A stretch of 64,000 nt of DNA, taken from the NCBI RefSeq assembly GCF_015461805.1, contig NZ_JACVZE010000002.1:372001-436000 (forward strand), given 5' to 3'. This document shows positions 21,001-29,698 of this stretch, piece by piece; within the stretch, counting starts at the first letter, position 1, and every line of letters begins with the position of its first letter. The DNA is from Pseudomonas pisciculturae (lineage in GTDB: Bacteria > Pseudomonadota > Gammaproteobacteria > Pseudomonadales > Pseudomonadaceae). The notes under the pieces are model-generated. The model saw nothing but the letters and a program-made list of their open reading frames with translations, did no database searches and was not told the DNA's origin. The translations under genes and the position numbers were made by a program.

Positions 21001-21636
21001 ATGCTTCAACAATTTCTGCATGACTTCGGCTACTTTGCGCTCTTCCTGGGCACCTTCTTCGAAGGCGAGACCATTTTGGTTCTCGCAGGCTTCCTGGCAT
21101 TCCGTGGGTACATGGATATCAACCTGGTGGTGGTCGTTGCCTTCTTTGGCAGCTACGCCGGCGATCAGCTTTGGTATTACATGGGCCGCAAGCACGGCCG
21201 CAAGTTGTTGGCGCGTAAGCCCCGCTGGCAATTAATGGGTGACAAGGCCCTGGGTCATATCCGCAAGCACCCGGATCTGTGGGTGTTGAGCTTCCGCTTC
21301 GTCTACGGGTTGCGCACGGTCATGCCGGTAGCGATTGGCCTTTCTGGCTACCCACCCTTGCGCTACCTCATCCTCAACGGCATCGGCGCCGCGATCTGGG
21401 CCGCAGCACTCGGCGCGGCGGCGTACCACTTCGGTGCGGTGCTCGAAGGCATGCTGGGCAGCGTCAAAAAGTACGAGCTGTGGGTGCTGGGCGCCTTGCT
21501 GGTACTGGGCTTCGGCCTGTGGCTGCGCCGTCGCATCAAGAACGCCCGCATCGCCCGCGAGGCCTGTGCCGAAGCCAAGGCCCGACTCGCAGCCGAGCCT
21601 GCCCCGGTCGAAACGACTAAGACACCAGTGGAGTAA
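21001..21636 (+). CDS. DedA-family membrane protein
   Basis: 211-residue inner-membrane protein of the DedA/VTT family (undecaprenyl-phosphate or phospholipid flippase role is established for some members). Family segments are FFEGETILVLAGFLAF, GSYAGDQLWYYMGRKHGR and FRFVYGLRTVMPVAIGLSG, followed by LILNGIGAAIWA. The start is uncertain: ATG 21001 (MLQQFLHDFGYFAL) fits the family, but no good ribosome-binding site precedes it, and an ATG at 20947 would add 18 residues. The 3' end overlaps the convergent desaturase-like gene by 20 bases. Confidence 0.88.
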   Translation: MLQQFLHDFGYFALFLGTFFEGETILVLAGFLAFRGYMDINLVVVVAFFGSYAGDQLWYYMGRKHGRKLLARKPRWQLMGDKALGHIRKHPDLWVLSFRFVYGLRTVMPVAIGLSGYPPLRYLILNGIGAAIWAAALGAAAYHFGAVLEGMLGSVKKYELWVLGALLVLGFGLWLRRRIKNARIAREACAEAKARLAAEPAPVETTKTPVE

Positions 21637-22852
21637 GCCGGCTTCTGCAACAGTAGAGGCCGATCACGCTGAGCAGGCTGTAACTCACCAGGCCCAGCCA
21701 GCCCAAGTGGCTGGCCGGCCACAGCCCCACCAGTGGCGCCAGCCATACCAGCGGCACATTCAGCGCCAGGCGCGCCACTTCGGCCTTGAGTGCCCACGGG
21801 CGATTCTCCAGGGCCACGCCCAAGGTAAACAACCCCAGCGCCATCGCACTCCAGCCCAGGATCAGCGCTGCCGTGGGTAAACCCTCGCCGAAATTCATCA
21901 GATAGCTGCCAAAGCCCACATACGCCGCAAATTGCACGGCGATGTACACCTGCTGACGCACGTCCAGCGCCACCTCGAATTTACGGAACTGACTCAGGTC
22001 ATGCTTGGCCAACGGGTACTTGGCCTTCACATCCGCCGGGCGCCAGCCGGTGCGCATGAACCAGATGCGCAGCTTGTCCCACCACTTTTCGGTGCGCCGC
22101 GCATCACTCCATAGCTGTGCATAGAATTGCAGGTTGGCCCACAGCGGGTTCCAACTGGCCAGCGGCGTGGTCACGCCGAAAACGACCGGTTCATTGTCGT
22201 CCTCTTCCTGGAACGTACCGAACAGCCGGTCCCAAATAATGAACACCCCGCCGTAGTTGCGATCCATGTAGAGAGCGTTCTGTGCATGGTGGGCCCGATG
22301 ATTGGACGGTGTGACGAAGAACCACTCATACCAGCCAAGCTTCGGCACATGGCGGGTGTGCACCCAGAATTGATACAGCAAGTTAAGGGACGCCACGCTG
22401 ATAAACACCACCAGGGGCACCCCGAGCACGGCCAGCGGCAGGTAGAAGATCCAGCTCAGCAGAAAACCGGTGCTGGTCTGACGCAGGGCGGTGCTGAGGT
22501 TGTAGTCCTCACTCTGATGGTGCACCGAGTGCGCGGCCCACAGAATGTTGCGCTCATGGCCCATGCGATGCAGCCAGTAGTAGCAGAAGTCGTAGAACAC
22601 GAAGGCGAACACCCAGGTCCATACGCTCTGGGCAGAAAGCTCGATCAAGGCCAGGTGCTTGAGTGCGAAGGCGTAGGTCAAAAGCCCCACGCCCTTGGTC
22701 AACAGCCCAGTCGTGGTGGACAGCACACCGGTGCTGAGGCTGTTGATAGCGTCCGCCACCCGGTAGTTACGCTCGCCACGCCAACGGTCGGCAAGCAGCT
22801 CTACCACGATCAAGGCGATGAAAAACGGTACCGCGTAAGGCACGAAGTCCAT
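21617..22852 (-). CDS. Sterol desaturase/fatty-acid hydroxylase superfamily protein
   Basis: 411-residue membrane protein. It has the three His clusters of the superfamily: HRMGH near residue 96, HSVHH near 109 and HRAHH near 186, which would hold a di-iron centre. About six to eight hydrophobic segments surround them, including four in the C-terminal third. The start MDFVPYAVPFFIAL at 22852 begins directly with a membrane helix; the upstream 29 residues are polar and unrelated. Substrate unknown; bacterial members hydroxylate or desaturate lipids. It is divergent from elbB. Confidence 0.85.
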   Translation of the reverse strand: MDFVPYAVPFFIALIVVELLADRWRGERNYRVADAINSLSTGVLSTTTGLLTKGVGLLTYAFALKHLALIELSAQSVWTWVFAFVFYDFCYYWLHRMGHERNILWAAHSVHHQSEDYNLSTALRQTSTGFLLSWIFYLPLAVLGVPLVVFISVASLNLLYQFWVHTRHVPKLGWYEWFFVTPSNHRAHHAQNALYMDRNYGGVFIIWDRLFGTFQEEDDNEPVVFGVTTPLASWNPLWANLQFYAQLWSDARRTEKWWDKLRIWFMRTGWRPADVKAKYPLAKHDLSQFRKFEVALDVRQQVYIAVQFAAYVGFGSYLMNFGEGLPTAALILGWSAMALGLFTLGVALENRPWALKAEVARLALNVPLVWLAPLVGLWPASHLGWLGLVSYSLLSVIGLYCCRSRLTPLVS

Positions 22853-22967
22853 GGTCTGGTCCGGTTTGTTTTTGTTACATCTAGAGTAGGTGTAGCGACG
22901 TAAGACCCCATTGGCAACAGGTGACAAATTAGTAGACATTTAACGCCATGACCCCAGGAGAAATGCC

Positions 22968-23633
22968 ATGAGCAAAAAGATTGCAGTGATCCTTTCCGGC
23001 TGCGGCGTGTACGACGGCGCAGAGATCCACGAAAGCGTGATCACCCTGCTGCGCCTCGACCAGCGCGGCGCTCAGGTCCAATGCTTTGCCCCCAATATTG
23101 CGCAGCTGCATGTGATCAACCACCTCACCGGCGAAGAGATGCCCGAGTCACGCAATGTGCTGGTGGAGTCGGCGCGCATCGCCCGAGGTGACGTGAAGGA
23201 CATCCGCGAAGCCAACGCCGAAGATTTCGACGCGCTAATCGTGCCTGGTGGGTTTGGCGCGGCGAAGAACCTGTCGAACTTTGCGGTGGAGGGCGCTGGT
23301 TGCAGCGTCAACCCGCAGGTTCTGGCTTTGGCGGAGGCCTTTGCCGAATCGGGCAAGCCGGTGGGGCTGATCTGCATCTCCCCTGCCCTGGCCGCAAAAA
23401 TCTACGGCCCTGGCGTGATCTGCACCATCGGCACCTGCCCCGACACAGCGGCGGCCCTGGACAAAATGGGCGCCACCCACCAGGAGTGCGCCGTGGAAGA
23501 TATCGTCGAAGACACGGCGCGCAAGCTGGTGAGCACGCCAGCCTATATGGTGGGCAAGAGCATCAGTGAGGTGGCTTCGGGGATCAACAAGCTGGTGGAT
23601 CGGGTGCTGGAGTTGACCCACGAGAACGACTGA
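22968..23633 (+). CDS. elbB: ElbB-like DJ-1/PfpI superfamily protein
   Basis: 221-residue cytosolic protein. SGCGVYDGAEIHESV at the N-terminus and the nucleophile-elbow region GLICISPALAAKIYGPG (Cys near 132) are typical of ElbB, reported as a glyoxalase-like protein and once linked to isoprenoid synthesis. The start has AGGAGA six bases upstream. A REP pair follows its stop. Confidence 0.92.
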   Translation: MSKKIAVILSGCGVYDGAEIHESVITLLRLDQRGAQVQCFAPNIAQLHVINHLTGEEMPESRNVLVESARIARGDVKDIREANAEDFDALIVPGGFGAAKNLSNFAVEGAGCSVNPQVLALAEAFAESGKPVGLICISPALAAKIYGPGVICTIGTCPDTAAALDKMGATHQECAVEDIVEDTARKLVSTPAYMVGKSISEVASGINKLVDRVLELTHEND

Positions 23634-23638
23634 ACACC

Positions 23639-23747
23639 TGTGGCGAGGGAGCTTGCTCCCGCTGGACCGGGCTGGCGCTCCAGTGCGAAGCGCTCCCAAA
23701 AGCTGGGGCCGCTACGCAGCCCAACGGGAGCAAGCGCCCTCGCCACA
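23639..23747. repeat. REP pair (REPIN-like)
   Basis: Two facing copies, TGTGGCGAGGGAGCTTGCTC and GAGCAAGCGCCCTCGCCACA, about 70 bases apart, between elbB and the convergent DUF188 gene. Confidence 0.8.
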
Positions 23748-23749
23748 CA

Positions 23750-24205
23750 TCAGGATTGGCGCAACAGGCGCGTGAGGATGCGGTCCAGGGCATTGGCAAA
23801 CGCCTGCTTGTCCTTCTCGCCATGGGGCGGCGGCCCGCCGCCCATCTGGCCTTGCTCGCGCAGGTCGGTGAACAGGTTGCGCACCGCCAAGCGTTCACTC
23901 ATGTTCGCGGGGCTGAACTCCTTGCCCCGTGGGTCTAGCGCCGTTACGCCCTTCTTAACCAGGCGATCCGCCAGGGGCACATCACTACAGATCACCAGTT
24001 CACCGGGCACTGCGTGTTCCACCAAGTAGTCATCTGCTGCGTCCGGGCCGCTGGGCACCACGATCAGCTTTACGCAGGAAAAGCTCGGCTTGATCTGGCT
24101 TTGCCCGGCCACCAACACCACTTCGAACTGGCGCTTGAGGGCGAACTTGACCACCTGGTCCTTGGCTGCCCGGGGGCAGGCGTCGGCATCGATCCATACG
24201 CGCAT
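23750..24205 (-). CDS. YaiI/YqxD family protein (DUF188)
   Basis: 151-residue cytosolic protein with the family opening MRVWIDADACPRAAKD and the later VICSDVPLADRLVKKG and MGGGPPPHGEKDKQAFANALD, which suggest a PIN-like nuclease fold. Start at 24205; the 11 codons upstream do not belong to the family. Function not established. Confidence 0.9.
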   Translation of the reverse strand: MRVWIDADACPRAAKDQVVKFALKRQFEVVLVAGQSQIKPSFSCVKLIVVPSGPDAADDYLVEHAVPGELVICSDVPLADRLVKKGVTALDPRGKEFSPANMSERLAVRNLFTDLREQGQMGGGPPPHGEKDKQAFANALDRILTRLLRQS

Positions 24206-24252
24206 AAATACTCCCCAACGCTGCAACACACCACACATCCCAATGTGCCCGC

Positions 24253-26148
24253 TTAAGCTGTAATTCGGCGCTTCTCGGCCAGTCGACTGCGACCATACAA
24301 CACCACAATCGCCAGGATAGCCACCGCCTGCGCGCTCAGCGAGTACGCATCGGCATGAATCCCCAACCAGTCAAAATCAAAGAACGCCACCGGCCGGGTG
24401 CCGAAGATGCCGGCTTCCTGCAACGCCTTCACCCCATGCCCGGCAAACACCACCGACAACGCGCAAAGCAGCGCCGCATTGATGCCGAAGAACAACGCCA
24501 GCGGCAGCTTCGCCGAACCCCGCAGAATCACCCACGCCAGGCCCACCAACATCACTAACGCCGTAGCGCCGCCTGCCAATACCGCGTTGTGCCCGGCCGG
24601 GCCGGCTTGCAGCCACAGGGTTTCGTAGAACAGGATCACTTCGAACAGCTCGCGGTACACCGAGAAGAACGCCAGCATCGCAAAACCAAAGCGCCCGCCG
24701 CCGCCCACCAGGCTGCTCTTGATGTAGTCCTGCCAGGCTGCCGCGTGGCGACGGTCATGCATCCACACGCCGAGCCACAGCACCATTACGCTGGCAAACA
24801 ATGCGGTGCAACCTTCGAGCAATTCGCGCTGGGCGCCGCTCACGTCGATCACATACGCCGCTAACGCCCAGGTCGCCAAGCCGGCCAACAACGCCAGGCC
24901 CCAACCCACGTTGACGCTGCGGACTGCCGACTGCTGACCAGTGTTACGCAGGAAGGCGAGGATCGCTGCCAGCACCAGAATCGCTTCCAGGCCTTCACGC
25001 AGCAGGATCAGCAGGCCGGAGATGTAGCTCAACGACCAGCTCAGGCCATCGCTGCCCAGCAAGCCGGCAGATTCAGTGAGCTTTGCCTTGGCCACGTCCA
25101 GGCGCTGTTGCACCTGATCGACGGGCAAGCCGTCCTGCAACGACTGCCGGTAGGCCATCAGGGCCTTCTCGGTGTCTTTACGGACATTGGCGTCGACGTT
25201 GTCCAGCGAGCTCTCTACCAGCTCAAAACCTTCCAGATAGGCGGCAACAGACAAGTCGTAGGCCTGCTCGTGATCACCGTTACGGAACGCGGCGAGGCTT
25301 TTGTCCAGCGTAGTGGCTGTGTAGTCGAGCAACTGCGCGGGGCCACGCTTGACCTGGGGCGGTTGCGCACGCTGGGCACGGAAGGTCGCAGCAGCGGATG
25401 GACCGTTGGCGGCCAGCACTTCATTGGGTGTTTGGCGGGCCAGGTCAGCGAGATTGAACGGCTGCTCGCTCTTCGCCGCAGCCGCGTCGGCGGTGAAGCC
25501 GGCGATGTAAGTGGCCAAGTCCCAACGCTGACGGTCGTCCAGTTGGTCGGCGAAAGACGGCATATCAGTGCCTTCGACGCCCAAACCCAAGGTGTTGTAG
25601 ATCGCATACAGGCTCAGGCGATCGAGCCGCGTGGCATCCCGCAGGTTGGCGGGCGGCGGCGTCATGCCCATGCCGGCCGGGCCGTCCCCCATACCGGCAG
25701 CGCCGTGGCACACCGAGCAATGCTGGGCGTAGAGCGGTGCGCCGCGAGTCGGGTCGGGCGTGATGGCTGGCGCCTGGCTGACTTCATACGCCACGGCCAA
25801 TTGGGCACCCAATTGGCGCGCCTGGCGGGCAACTGTGGCGCCATCCTGACGGGCAGTCACACCCGCTAACAGTTCGTCGACGCCCTTAATCAAAGCCGCG
25901 TGCTCAGGCCTCTGCGGCAAATCCGCCACCAGGCCTTGTAACACCCCGAGAAACTCCAATTGTTCACGGTATTCGGACTCATCGATAACCTTGCCCGCCT
26001 CCACCGTGGGAGGGTAGTCAGCGCCGATGTAGTCCAGCAAATGCAGGGCCTGTGGGGCGCCCTCGGCAGTCGCTGCCAACAGGTTAACGCTGCACGACAT
26101 CAACGCCGGTAACAACAGCCAGGCGAGAAAACGGAAGGGGGCAGTCAT
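24253..26148 (-). CDS. Cytochrome c-FTR1 fusion, high-affinity iron permease
   Basis: 631-residue protein. After a signal peptide (about 1-26) a periplasmic region carries one class I cytochrome c domain with haem motif CSVCH at 144-148 and a likely axial Met in DMPSF near 196. The C-terminal part (about 372-625) is an FTR1 permease with seven hydrophobic helices and the iron-binding motifs REGLE at 384-388 and RELFE at 499-503. In FTR1 systems iron is oxidised and then transported; here electron removal by the attached cytochrome is a reasonable inference. No clear Fur box was recognised upstream. Monocistronic, divergent from the lipoprotein operon. Confidence 0.9.
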   Translation of the reverse strand: MTAPFRFLAWLLLPALMSCSVNLLAATAEGAPQALHLLDYIGADYPPTVEAGKVIDESEYREQLEFLGVLQGLVADLPQRPEHAALIKGVDELLAGVTARQDGATVARQARQLGAQLAVAYEVSQAPAITPDPTRGAPLYAQHCSVCHGAAGMGDGPAGMGMTPPPANLRDATRLDRLSLYAIYNTLGLGVEGTDMPSFADQLDDRQRWDLATYIAGFTADAAAAKSEQPFNLADLARQTPNEVLAANGPSAAATFRAQRAQPPQVKRGPAQLLDYTATTLDKSLAAFRNGDHEQAYDLSVAAYLEGFELVESSLDNVDANVRKDTEKALMAYRQSLQDGLPVDQVQQRLDVAKAKLTESAGLLGSDGLSWSLSYISGLLILLREGLEAILVLAAILAFLRNTGQQSAVRSVNVGWGLALLAGLATWALAAYVIDVSGAQRELLEGCTALFASVMVLWLGVWMHDRRHAAAWQDYIKSSLVGGGGRFGFAMLAFFSVYRELFEVILFYETLWLQAGPAGHNAVLAGGATALVMLVGLAWVILRGSAKLPLALFFGINAALLCALSVVFAGHGVKALQEAGIFGTRPVAFFDFDWLGIHADAYSLSAQAVAILAIVVLYGRSRLAEKRRITA

Positions 26149-26294
26149 GAACGAATCTCAAATGGAAACACGAAGTAACACATTGTTAAGCCTTAAAGGG
26201 TTTGACTCAAGGCGTTAGTGATTCGGCGCATTTGAGGGCAGCGATTTTTTCCGGCAGTAGTGGCATTTTTGTCGATTGCATCACATCAACAAGC

Positions 26295-26324
26295 CATTGT
26301 TTTGCCAGTAACGGCGTTTATAAT
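26295..26324 (+). promoter_or_regulatory. Sigma-70 promoter of the lipoprotein operon
   Basis: A perfect -10 TATAAT at 26319-26324 with a weak -35 (CATTGT or TTGTTT, 26295-26303). It would give a leader of about 85 bases before the ATG at 26415. Confidence 0.5.
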
Positions 26325-26328
26325 GCCG

Positions 26329-26378
26329 CGCCCTGTTAGGGCGAAAGGGAATTTCATTCCTCGTTTTTATGAGGAATT
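26329..26378 (+). promoter_or_regulatory. Structured 5' leader with two hairpins
   Basis: Directly after the -10 box are GCCCTGTTAGGGC (26330-26342) and ATTCCTC...GAGGAAT (26356-26377, loop of 8). Neither is followed by a T-run, so they look like RNA-stability or control elements and not terminators. Confidence 0.4.
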
Positions 26379-26414
26379 ACCATACCGACTGAATACTTTC
26401 AGGGAAGAAGTAGC

Positions 26415-27809
26415 ATGGCATTTCGCGCCTTAACTCCGTTTGCGCTCGCGGCCGTCACCTTGCTCTCCGGCTGCTCGATGTTCCGCAGCTACGACACCGA
26501 GCTGCAAGCCACCAACCAGCAATTGGCCACCGGCAATGTCGACGCCGCCTTGACCCTGCTGGAAAAAAACAACACCGGCGATGACAAAGACCTGCTCTAT
26601 TTCTTCGAAAAGGGCGAGTTGCTGCGAGCCAAGGGTGATCTGACCGGCAGCCAGACCGCCTGGCGCAGTGCCGACCTGCAAGTTTACAAGTGGGAAGAGT
26701 CGGTCAAGTTCGACAGCGCAAAGTACCTCGCCCAGTTCGGCAGTTTCCTGGCCAACGACAAGGTGCGTCGCTACGAAGGCTACGACTACGAAAAAGTCAT
26801 GCTGACCACTCAGATGGCCTTGAACCTGTTGGCGCTCAACGACTTCGACGGCGCGCGCACCGAGATCAAGAAAACCCACGAGCGTGAAGCCGTCATCGCC
26901 GACCTGCGCGACAAGGAATACCTCAAGCGCGAGGACGAAGCCGAGCGCGAAGGTGTAACCACCCAGATAAAAGACCTGCGCGGCTACCCGATTGAAGCCC
27001 TGGACGCGCCGGAAGTCGTCGGCCTGAAAAACAGCTACCAAAGTGCGTTCAGCCATTACCTGGCCGGCTTCGTCTACGAAGCCCTGGGTGAAAAAGACCT
27101 GGCCGCCCCCGGCTACCGCAAGGCCGCCGAGTTGCGCCCAAACACCCCGTTGCTTGAGCAGGCGTTGCTGAACCTGGACAAATCCAAGGTTGGTGCCGAC
27201 GAAAGTGAAGTGCTGATCGTGGTCCAGAGCGGCCTGGCACCAGCCCGCGACTCCATCCGACTGCCGCTGCCGATCCCGATCAACGGCAACCTGGTGATCA
27301 CCCCACTGTCGTTCCCGGTGATCAAGGCCGACACCTCCACGGCAACCTTTGCCCAGATCGGTGTCGATGGTCAGCAACAGAATCTCACCCCGCTCAACAG
27401 CACCACCGCCATGTCCCGCCGCGCCCTGCGCGATGACATGCCAGGGATCATTCTGCGCACCACCGTGCGTGCGGTCACCCGTGGCGTGGCGCAAAACAAC
27501 CTGAACAAAACCAACCCCATGGCGGGCCTGGTTCTGGGCATCGCCTCTGCTGTCACAGAAGGCGCCGACACCCGTACCTGGCGCACCCTGCCAGACATGA
27601 CCCAAGTGACTCGCCTGCGCCTCAAGCACGGCGAGCATCAAGTCAGCCTGCCCAACGCCTTGGGCGGTACGCTGGTGACGGTCAAGGCCGACCAGCGCTA
27701 CCAAGTGATCACCCTGCGCGTGGTCGGTAACCAGGTGTTCGCCGGCGGCTTGGCGGCCCATGTCGTACCGAGCCCCGCCACTCAAGCTATCGCCCTCAAA
27801 CAACCTTAA
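26415..27809 (+). CDS. COG3014-family lipoprotein
   Basis: 464-residue predicted lipoprotein. Signal sequence with lipobox LLSGC (Cys 20) and residue +2 Ser, which favours outer-membrane sorting. The first half (about 30-260) is helical and TPR-like, with ALTLLEKNN, FFEKGELLRAKGD, ALNLLALNDFDGARTEIKK and YLAGFVYEALGEKDLA. The second half is beta-rich (VIVVQSGLAPARDSIRLPLP). First gene of a four-gene operon. Homologues with the same neighbours are known in proteobacteria but their function is not established. Confidence 0.82.
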   Translation: MAFRALTPFALAAVTLLSGCSMFRSYDTELQATNQQLATGNVDAALTLLEKNNTGDDKDLLYFFEKGELLRAKGDLTGSQTAWRSADLQVYKWEESVKFDSAKYLAQFGSFLANDKVRRYEGYDYEKVMLTTQMALNLLALNDFDGARTEIKKTHEREAVIADLRDKEYLKREDEAEREGVTTQIKDLRGYPIEALDAPEVVGLKNSYQSAFSHYLAGFVYEALGEKDLAAPGYRKAAELRPNTPLLEQALLNLDKSKVGADESEVLIVVQSGLAPARDSIRLPLPIPINGNLVITPLSFPVIKADTSTATFAQIGVDGQQQNLTPLNSTTAMSRRALRDDMPGIILRTTVRAVTRGVAQNNLNKTNPMAGLVLGIASAVTEGADTRTWRTLPDMTQVTRLRLKHGEHQVSLPNALGGTLVTVKADQRYQVITLRVVGNQVFAGGLAAHVVPSPATQAIALKQP

Positions 27810-27819
27810 GGAGCACGCT

Positions 27820-28191
27820 ATGCGTCATTTTATCCTCGGCGCCCTGGCGCTGGTCCTGCTTGCTGGCTGCGCCACCCCGCCGCCGCCGGAGCCTGGCAGC
27901 GCCGCCAGCAAAATCGTGGTGATGGGCAAATTCAAAGGCATCGCCGTCGGCGCCATCCGCGTTGCACGCGAAAACGGCTTTCTCACCGCAAAGGTGCAGT
28001 TGAGCAACATCACCAGCAGTAACCAAACAATGTATTACCGCTTTGCCTGGCTGGGTGCCGATGGCTTCCCGGTGGGCGACGAAGAAACCTGGAAAGTGCT
28101 GAACCTGTACGCCAACCAGGCGACCTTCCTGCCGGCCATCGCCAACTTGCCTCAGGCGGCAGACTTCCGCCTTGAAGTGAAGACGCCTTGA
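27820..28191 (+). CDS. YcfL-like lipoprotein
   Basis: 123-residue predicted lipoprotein with lipobox LLAGC (Cys 17) and a Pro-rich linker. The C-terminal domain has MYYRFAWLGADGFPVG, typical of YcfL (DUF1425). It starts 10 bases after the previous stop with AAGGAG upstream. In E. coli ycfL lies directly before lpoB (established), and the same order holds here. Confidence 0.85.
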   Translation: MRHFILGALALVLLAGCATPPPPEPGSAASKIVVMGKFKGIAVGAIRVARENGFLTAKVQLSNITSSNQTMYYRFAWLGADGFPVGDEETWKVLNLYANQATFLPAIANLPQAADFRLEVKTP

Positions 28192-28226
28192 CGCCCACAC
28201 CTATTCAGTTCTGGAGAGATTCCCCC

Positions 28227-28814
28227 ATGTTTGCACGCTTTTCGATCCTCGCCGTGGTCGCCGTTTTGGCCAGCGGTTGCTCCAACACGTCGCCGGTACT
28301 GGGCAGCAAAAACATCAACTACGGCGATACCAAGGCCGTAGAAACGGTGACCAACGAGTTCGGCTCCACCGACCTGCAAATGATCGCCGAAAGCATGACC
28401 CGCTCCCTGGCCCAATCCGGCATCCTGCAAGGCCGCCCGGTGGTGCAGGTGTACGACGTGAAGAACAAGACCAGCGAGTACATCGATACCCGCGAAATCA
28501 CCACGTCAATCAAGACCCAGCTTATGAAAACCGGTACCGCGCGCTTCGCCAGCGACAACACCGACATGCAAAGCCAGGTCGACCAGCTCAAGCTGCAAAA
28601 TCAGAGCGGCCTGTACAAGAAGTCCACCGTCAGCAAGACCGGCAACATGGTCGCCGCCAAGTACCGCCTCGAAGGCTCCATCAGCTCCATCGTCAAGCGC
28701 AGCTCGGACTACAAGGACGTGTTCTACAAATTCAGCCTACAGCTGATCGACGTCGAGAGCGGCCTGGCCGAATGGATGGACGAAAAAGAAATCCGCAAGA
28801 CCACGGAGCGCTAA
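28227..28814 (+). CDS. LpoB-like lipoprotein
   Basis: 195-residue predicted outer-membrane lipoprotein with lipobox VLASGC (Cys 17) and Ser at +2. The LpoB fold region spans NINYGDTKAVETV to WMDEKEIRKTTER, with MTRSLAQSGIL, VQVYDVKNKTSEYIDT and AAKYRLEGSI. In E. coli LpoB activates the peptidoglycan synthase PBP1b. In P. aeruginosa that job belongs to the unrelated LpoP (established), so this homologue probably does something else. Start at 28227 has GGAGAG upstream; an in-frame start at 28188 would overlap ycfL and precede the signal peptide. Confidence 0.82.
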   Translation: MFARFSILAVVAVLASGCSNTSPVLGSKNINYGDTKAVETVTNEFGSTDLQMIAESMTRSLAQSGILQGRPVVQVYDVKNKTSEYIDTREITTSIKTQLMKTGTARFASDNTDMQSQVDQLKLQNQSGLYKKSTVSKTGNMVAAKYRLEGSISSIVKRSSDYKDVFYKFSLQLIDVESGLAEWMDEKEIRKTTER

Positions 28815-28817
28815 GCA

Positions 28818-29558
28818 ATGCGTGCATGGATCGGCATGATCGGCCTGTTGTGCGCCTTTGGCGCCTCGGCCGCCCCAAAAATCGCGGTGACCGACCTGGC
28901 CTACGAGGCGCGGGTCGAGGAATACATTCATCAGGTTTCGGCCAGCAATAACATGCAGGCAAGCGCCTACCACGCCAGCGGCGCTTCGAACTACAGCGAG
29001 TACGAAAGCCGTACAAGCTACATCGAGCAGACCGAGCTACGTAAGTTCAGCGGCGATATCAAGGGCGAGATCCTAAAGTCCCGGCAGTTCCAACTGGTGC
29101 AGGGCACGCCCTACACCGCCGATGCCAAGGGCGACGTGTATGACGTGATCAAGCGCATCAAGGCCGGTAACTTCAAGGGCGCCGACTACGTGCTGTTCGG
29201 CACCTTGTCAGATATCGACTTTACCCAGGACGTCAATGCCCTGGACAACACCAACAGCTATTCAGCCGTGCTGGGCCTGACGCTGGTGGCAGATTTCAGC
29301 CTGATCAACACCCGCACTTACGAGATCACCTCGGCGTTCACCGCCATGGGTGAAGGCCAGGACACCAAATTGGTGAACAGCCGCGACGTGCGCGTGAGCC
29401 TGAACCGGCCGCGGGTGGTGAAGGAAGTGTCGAAAGCGCTGGGTGAAGATGTGGCGCGGCAGTTGGCGGAGCAGCTGGGGGGTGGGTATCAAGAGCCGGG
29501 CCAACCGGTGCTACGCAACAACCTGCCAAGGGATGAAGCGCCGAAGATCTTGCGCTGA
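28818..29558 (+). CDS. Periplasmic LpoB/CsgG-like protein
   Basis: 246-residue exported protein. Signal peptide MRAWIGMIGLLCAFGASA, cut before APKIAV; there is no lipobox, unlike the three genes before it. APKIAVTDLAY followed by a Ser/Tyr/Asn-rich insert (about 33-70) and then LRKFSGDIKGEIL, GADYVLFGTLSDI and FSLINTRTYEITSAF suggests the CsgG/LpoB N-terminal-like fold. It starts three bases after lpoB. Often named PBP activator in Pseudomonas genomes without direct proof. Confidence 0.75.
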   Translation: MRAWIGMIGLLCAFGASAAPKIAVTDLAYEARVEEYIHQVSASNNMQASAYHASGASNYSEYESRTSYIEQTELRKFSGDIKGEILKSRQFQLVQGTPYTADAKGDVYDVIKRIKAGNFKGADYVLFGTLSDIDFTQDVNALDNTNSYSAVLGLTLVADFSLINTRTYEITSAFTAMGEGQDTKLVNSRDVRVSLNRPRVVKEVSKALGEDVARQLAEQLGGGYQEPGQPVLRNNLPRDEAPKILR

Positions 29559-29586
29559 TACTTGTTAGATCAAGCAACACAAAATC

Positions 29587-29680
29587 AATGTGGGAGGGGG
29601 CTTGCCCCCGATGGCGGTGTATCAGTCAGCTAATCTGTAGCTGACCCACCGCTATCGGGGGCAAGCCCCCTCCCACATTT
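29587..29680. repeat. REP pair (REPIN-like)
   Basis: AATGTGGGAGGGGGCTTGCC and its complement about 55 bases apart. The arms extend through CCCCGAT and ATCGGGG, so the RNA could form one long stem. It lies between the convergent CsgG-like gene and the LysE gene. Confidence 0.85.
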
Positions 29681-29698
29681 TTAACCCCGTTTCTTCAG

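Noticed and set aside
26149..26300. Fur box before the iron permease
   Set aside because: No sequence close to the GATAATGATAATCATTATC type was found in the intergenic region.
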